The notes under the pieces are model-generated. The model made no database searches. It was not told the DNA's origin and saw only the letters and a program-made list of their open reading frames with translations. Positions 5,695 to 6,167 of a DNA stretch of 6,167 nucleotides are shown here, in pieces. The stretch is from Alphaproteobacteria bacterium (GTDB taxonomy: Bacteria > Pseudomonadota > Alphaproteobacteria > Sphingomonadales > Sphingomonadaceae), in NCBI GenBank assembly GCA_020249025.1, contig JADCGM010000389.1:1-6167 (forward strand). The letters run 5' to 3'. The translations under genes and the position numbers were made by a program. How positions within the stretch are numbered: the first letter of the stretch is position 1; every line of letters begins with the position of its first letter.

Positions 5695-6057
5695 TCAGAC
5701 GGCGGCGCGCACCGGCGTCTTGTAGGTGCGGCCGAGCATCGGCACCGCGAGCAGCGCCGCGACGATGCCGCCGGCGAGGTTCGGCCAGAGCAGCCACGGA
5801 TCGCCCGCGAAGCCAACGGCGAAGGGCGCGATCGCCGCGGTCAGGCCGCAGAGCACCGTCCAGAAGGCGCCGCGCTCGGCGAAGCCGGCGATGCCGGTGA
5901 CCGGGCCGAGCAACAGCATCAGGCCGGCGAACTTGCTCACCCAGGTGGCGTCGATGTTGGCGGCGGGGCCGGTCGCCCAGGGGGCGATCATCAGCAGCAG
6001 CGCGACGGCGGCGGTGATGCCGAAGGCCATGGAACGGTAACGCGGCGAAGCGGTCAT
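5695..6057 (-). CDS. Small four-helix membrane protein, SPW-repeat-like
   Basis: A 120-residue hydrophobic protein with four likely membrane helices at about residues 10-27, 41-58, 66-84 and 92-108. It appears to be an internal duplication: each half has a helix ending in APW (25-27) or APF (77-79), then a short loop with a Trp (W39, or W88 and W91), then a glycine-rich helix (FAGLMLLLG, LAGGIVAALLA). This is the architecture of SPW-repeat proteins, named for a Ser-Pro-Trp motif; here Ala replaces Ser and Phe replaces the second Trp, so the assignment is by pattern only. The family has no well-established function. I chose the ATG at 6057 because an AGGGAG Shine-Dalgarno lies 6 bases upstream and the protein then begins just before the first helix; a frame-continuous ATG at 6156 would add an Arg-rich, poorly convincing 33 residues. 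It stops 158 bases before rpsB, on the same strand, and shows no functional tie to it. Confidence 0.75.
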   Translation of the reverse strand: MTASPRYRSMAFGITAAVALLLMIAPWATGPAANIDATWVSKFAGLMLLLGPVTGIAGFAERGAFWTVLCGLTAAIAPFAVGFAGDPWLLWPNLAGGIVAALLAVPMLGRTYKTPVRAAV

Positions 6058-6117
6058 GCGGGTCTCCCTGAACTGTGGTTCGAGGCGGCCCCGCGCGCGG
6101 CGCACAGCGGACCCCGG

Positions 6118-6137
6118 GCATCGAGCAGCCTCGATGC
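6118..6137. other. Perfect 8-bp hairpin upstream of the SPW-like gene
   Basis: GCATCGAG (6118-6125) and CTCGATGC (6130-6137) form a perfect inverted repeat around a 4-base centre. No T-run follows on either strand, so it is not a convincing intrinsic terminator. It could be the 3' end of the preceding transcript, an operator, or chance in GC-rich DNA. The rest of 6058-6167 holds only the Shine-Dalgarno of the SPW-like gene; I can assign no gene or promoter there. Confidence 0.35.
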
Positions 6138-6167
6138 GGTCCGACATCGCGACCATCAGGGTCGCCA

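Noticed and set aside
6058..6156. A 33-residue N-terminal extension of the SPW-like protein
   Set aside because: It is Arg-rich and unlike the membrane domain, and the ATG at 6057 has its own well-spaced AGGGAG site.

Overview
The window is a conserved housekeeping block from a GC-rich alphaproteobacterium. The gene order (rpsB-tsf-pyrH-frr-uppS-cdsA-dxr) and the protein sequences look most like a sphingomonad or close relative; that placement is inferred from family resemblance, not from a search. Every gene I can support lies on the minus strand, so transcription runs from high to low coordinates.

Layout in the direction of transcription. At 6057-5695 is a small four-helix membrane protein that resembles the SPW-repeat family. 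A 158-base gap follows, holding a candidate promoter and a strongly foldable leader for rpsB (ribosomal protein S2, 5536-4775). The 120-base rpsB-tsf gap is largely filled by a composite palindromic dispersed repeat (4677-4755). tsf (elongation factor Ts, 4654-3728) follows. The 138-base tsf-pyrH gap holds a strong hairpin just after tsf and a well-formed sigma70-type promoter before pyrH. From pyrH on the genes are packed at alternating spacings: pyrH (UMP kinase, 3589-2870), 1 base, frr (ribosome recycling factor, 2868-2299), 4-base overlap, uppS (undecaprenyl diphosphate synthase, GTG start, 2302-1577), 1 base, cdsA (CDP-diacylglycerol synthase, 1575-748), 4-base overlap, dxr (DXP reductoisomerase, 751 to beyond base 1, 3' end missing).

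The genes link translation (S2, EF-Ts, RRF), pyrimidine nucleotide supply (UMP kinase) and the envelope lipid supply line. Dxr starts the MEP isoprenoid route, UppS makes the C55 carrier for peptidoglycan and glycans, and CdsA makes the precursor of the phospholipids. In many alphaproteobacteria this cluster continues past dxr into rseP and bamA, which would lie outside this window.

I find no mobile-element gene, CRISPR array, tRNA, rRNA or unknown multi-gene system. The parts worth a second look are non-coding: the folded rpsB leader, the palindromic repeat inside an essential operon, and the terminator/promoter pair that may uncouple pyrH-dxr from rpsB-tsf. The small SPW-like protein beside rpsB is the only gene without a clear role.
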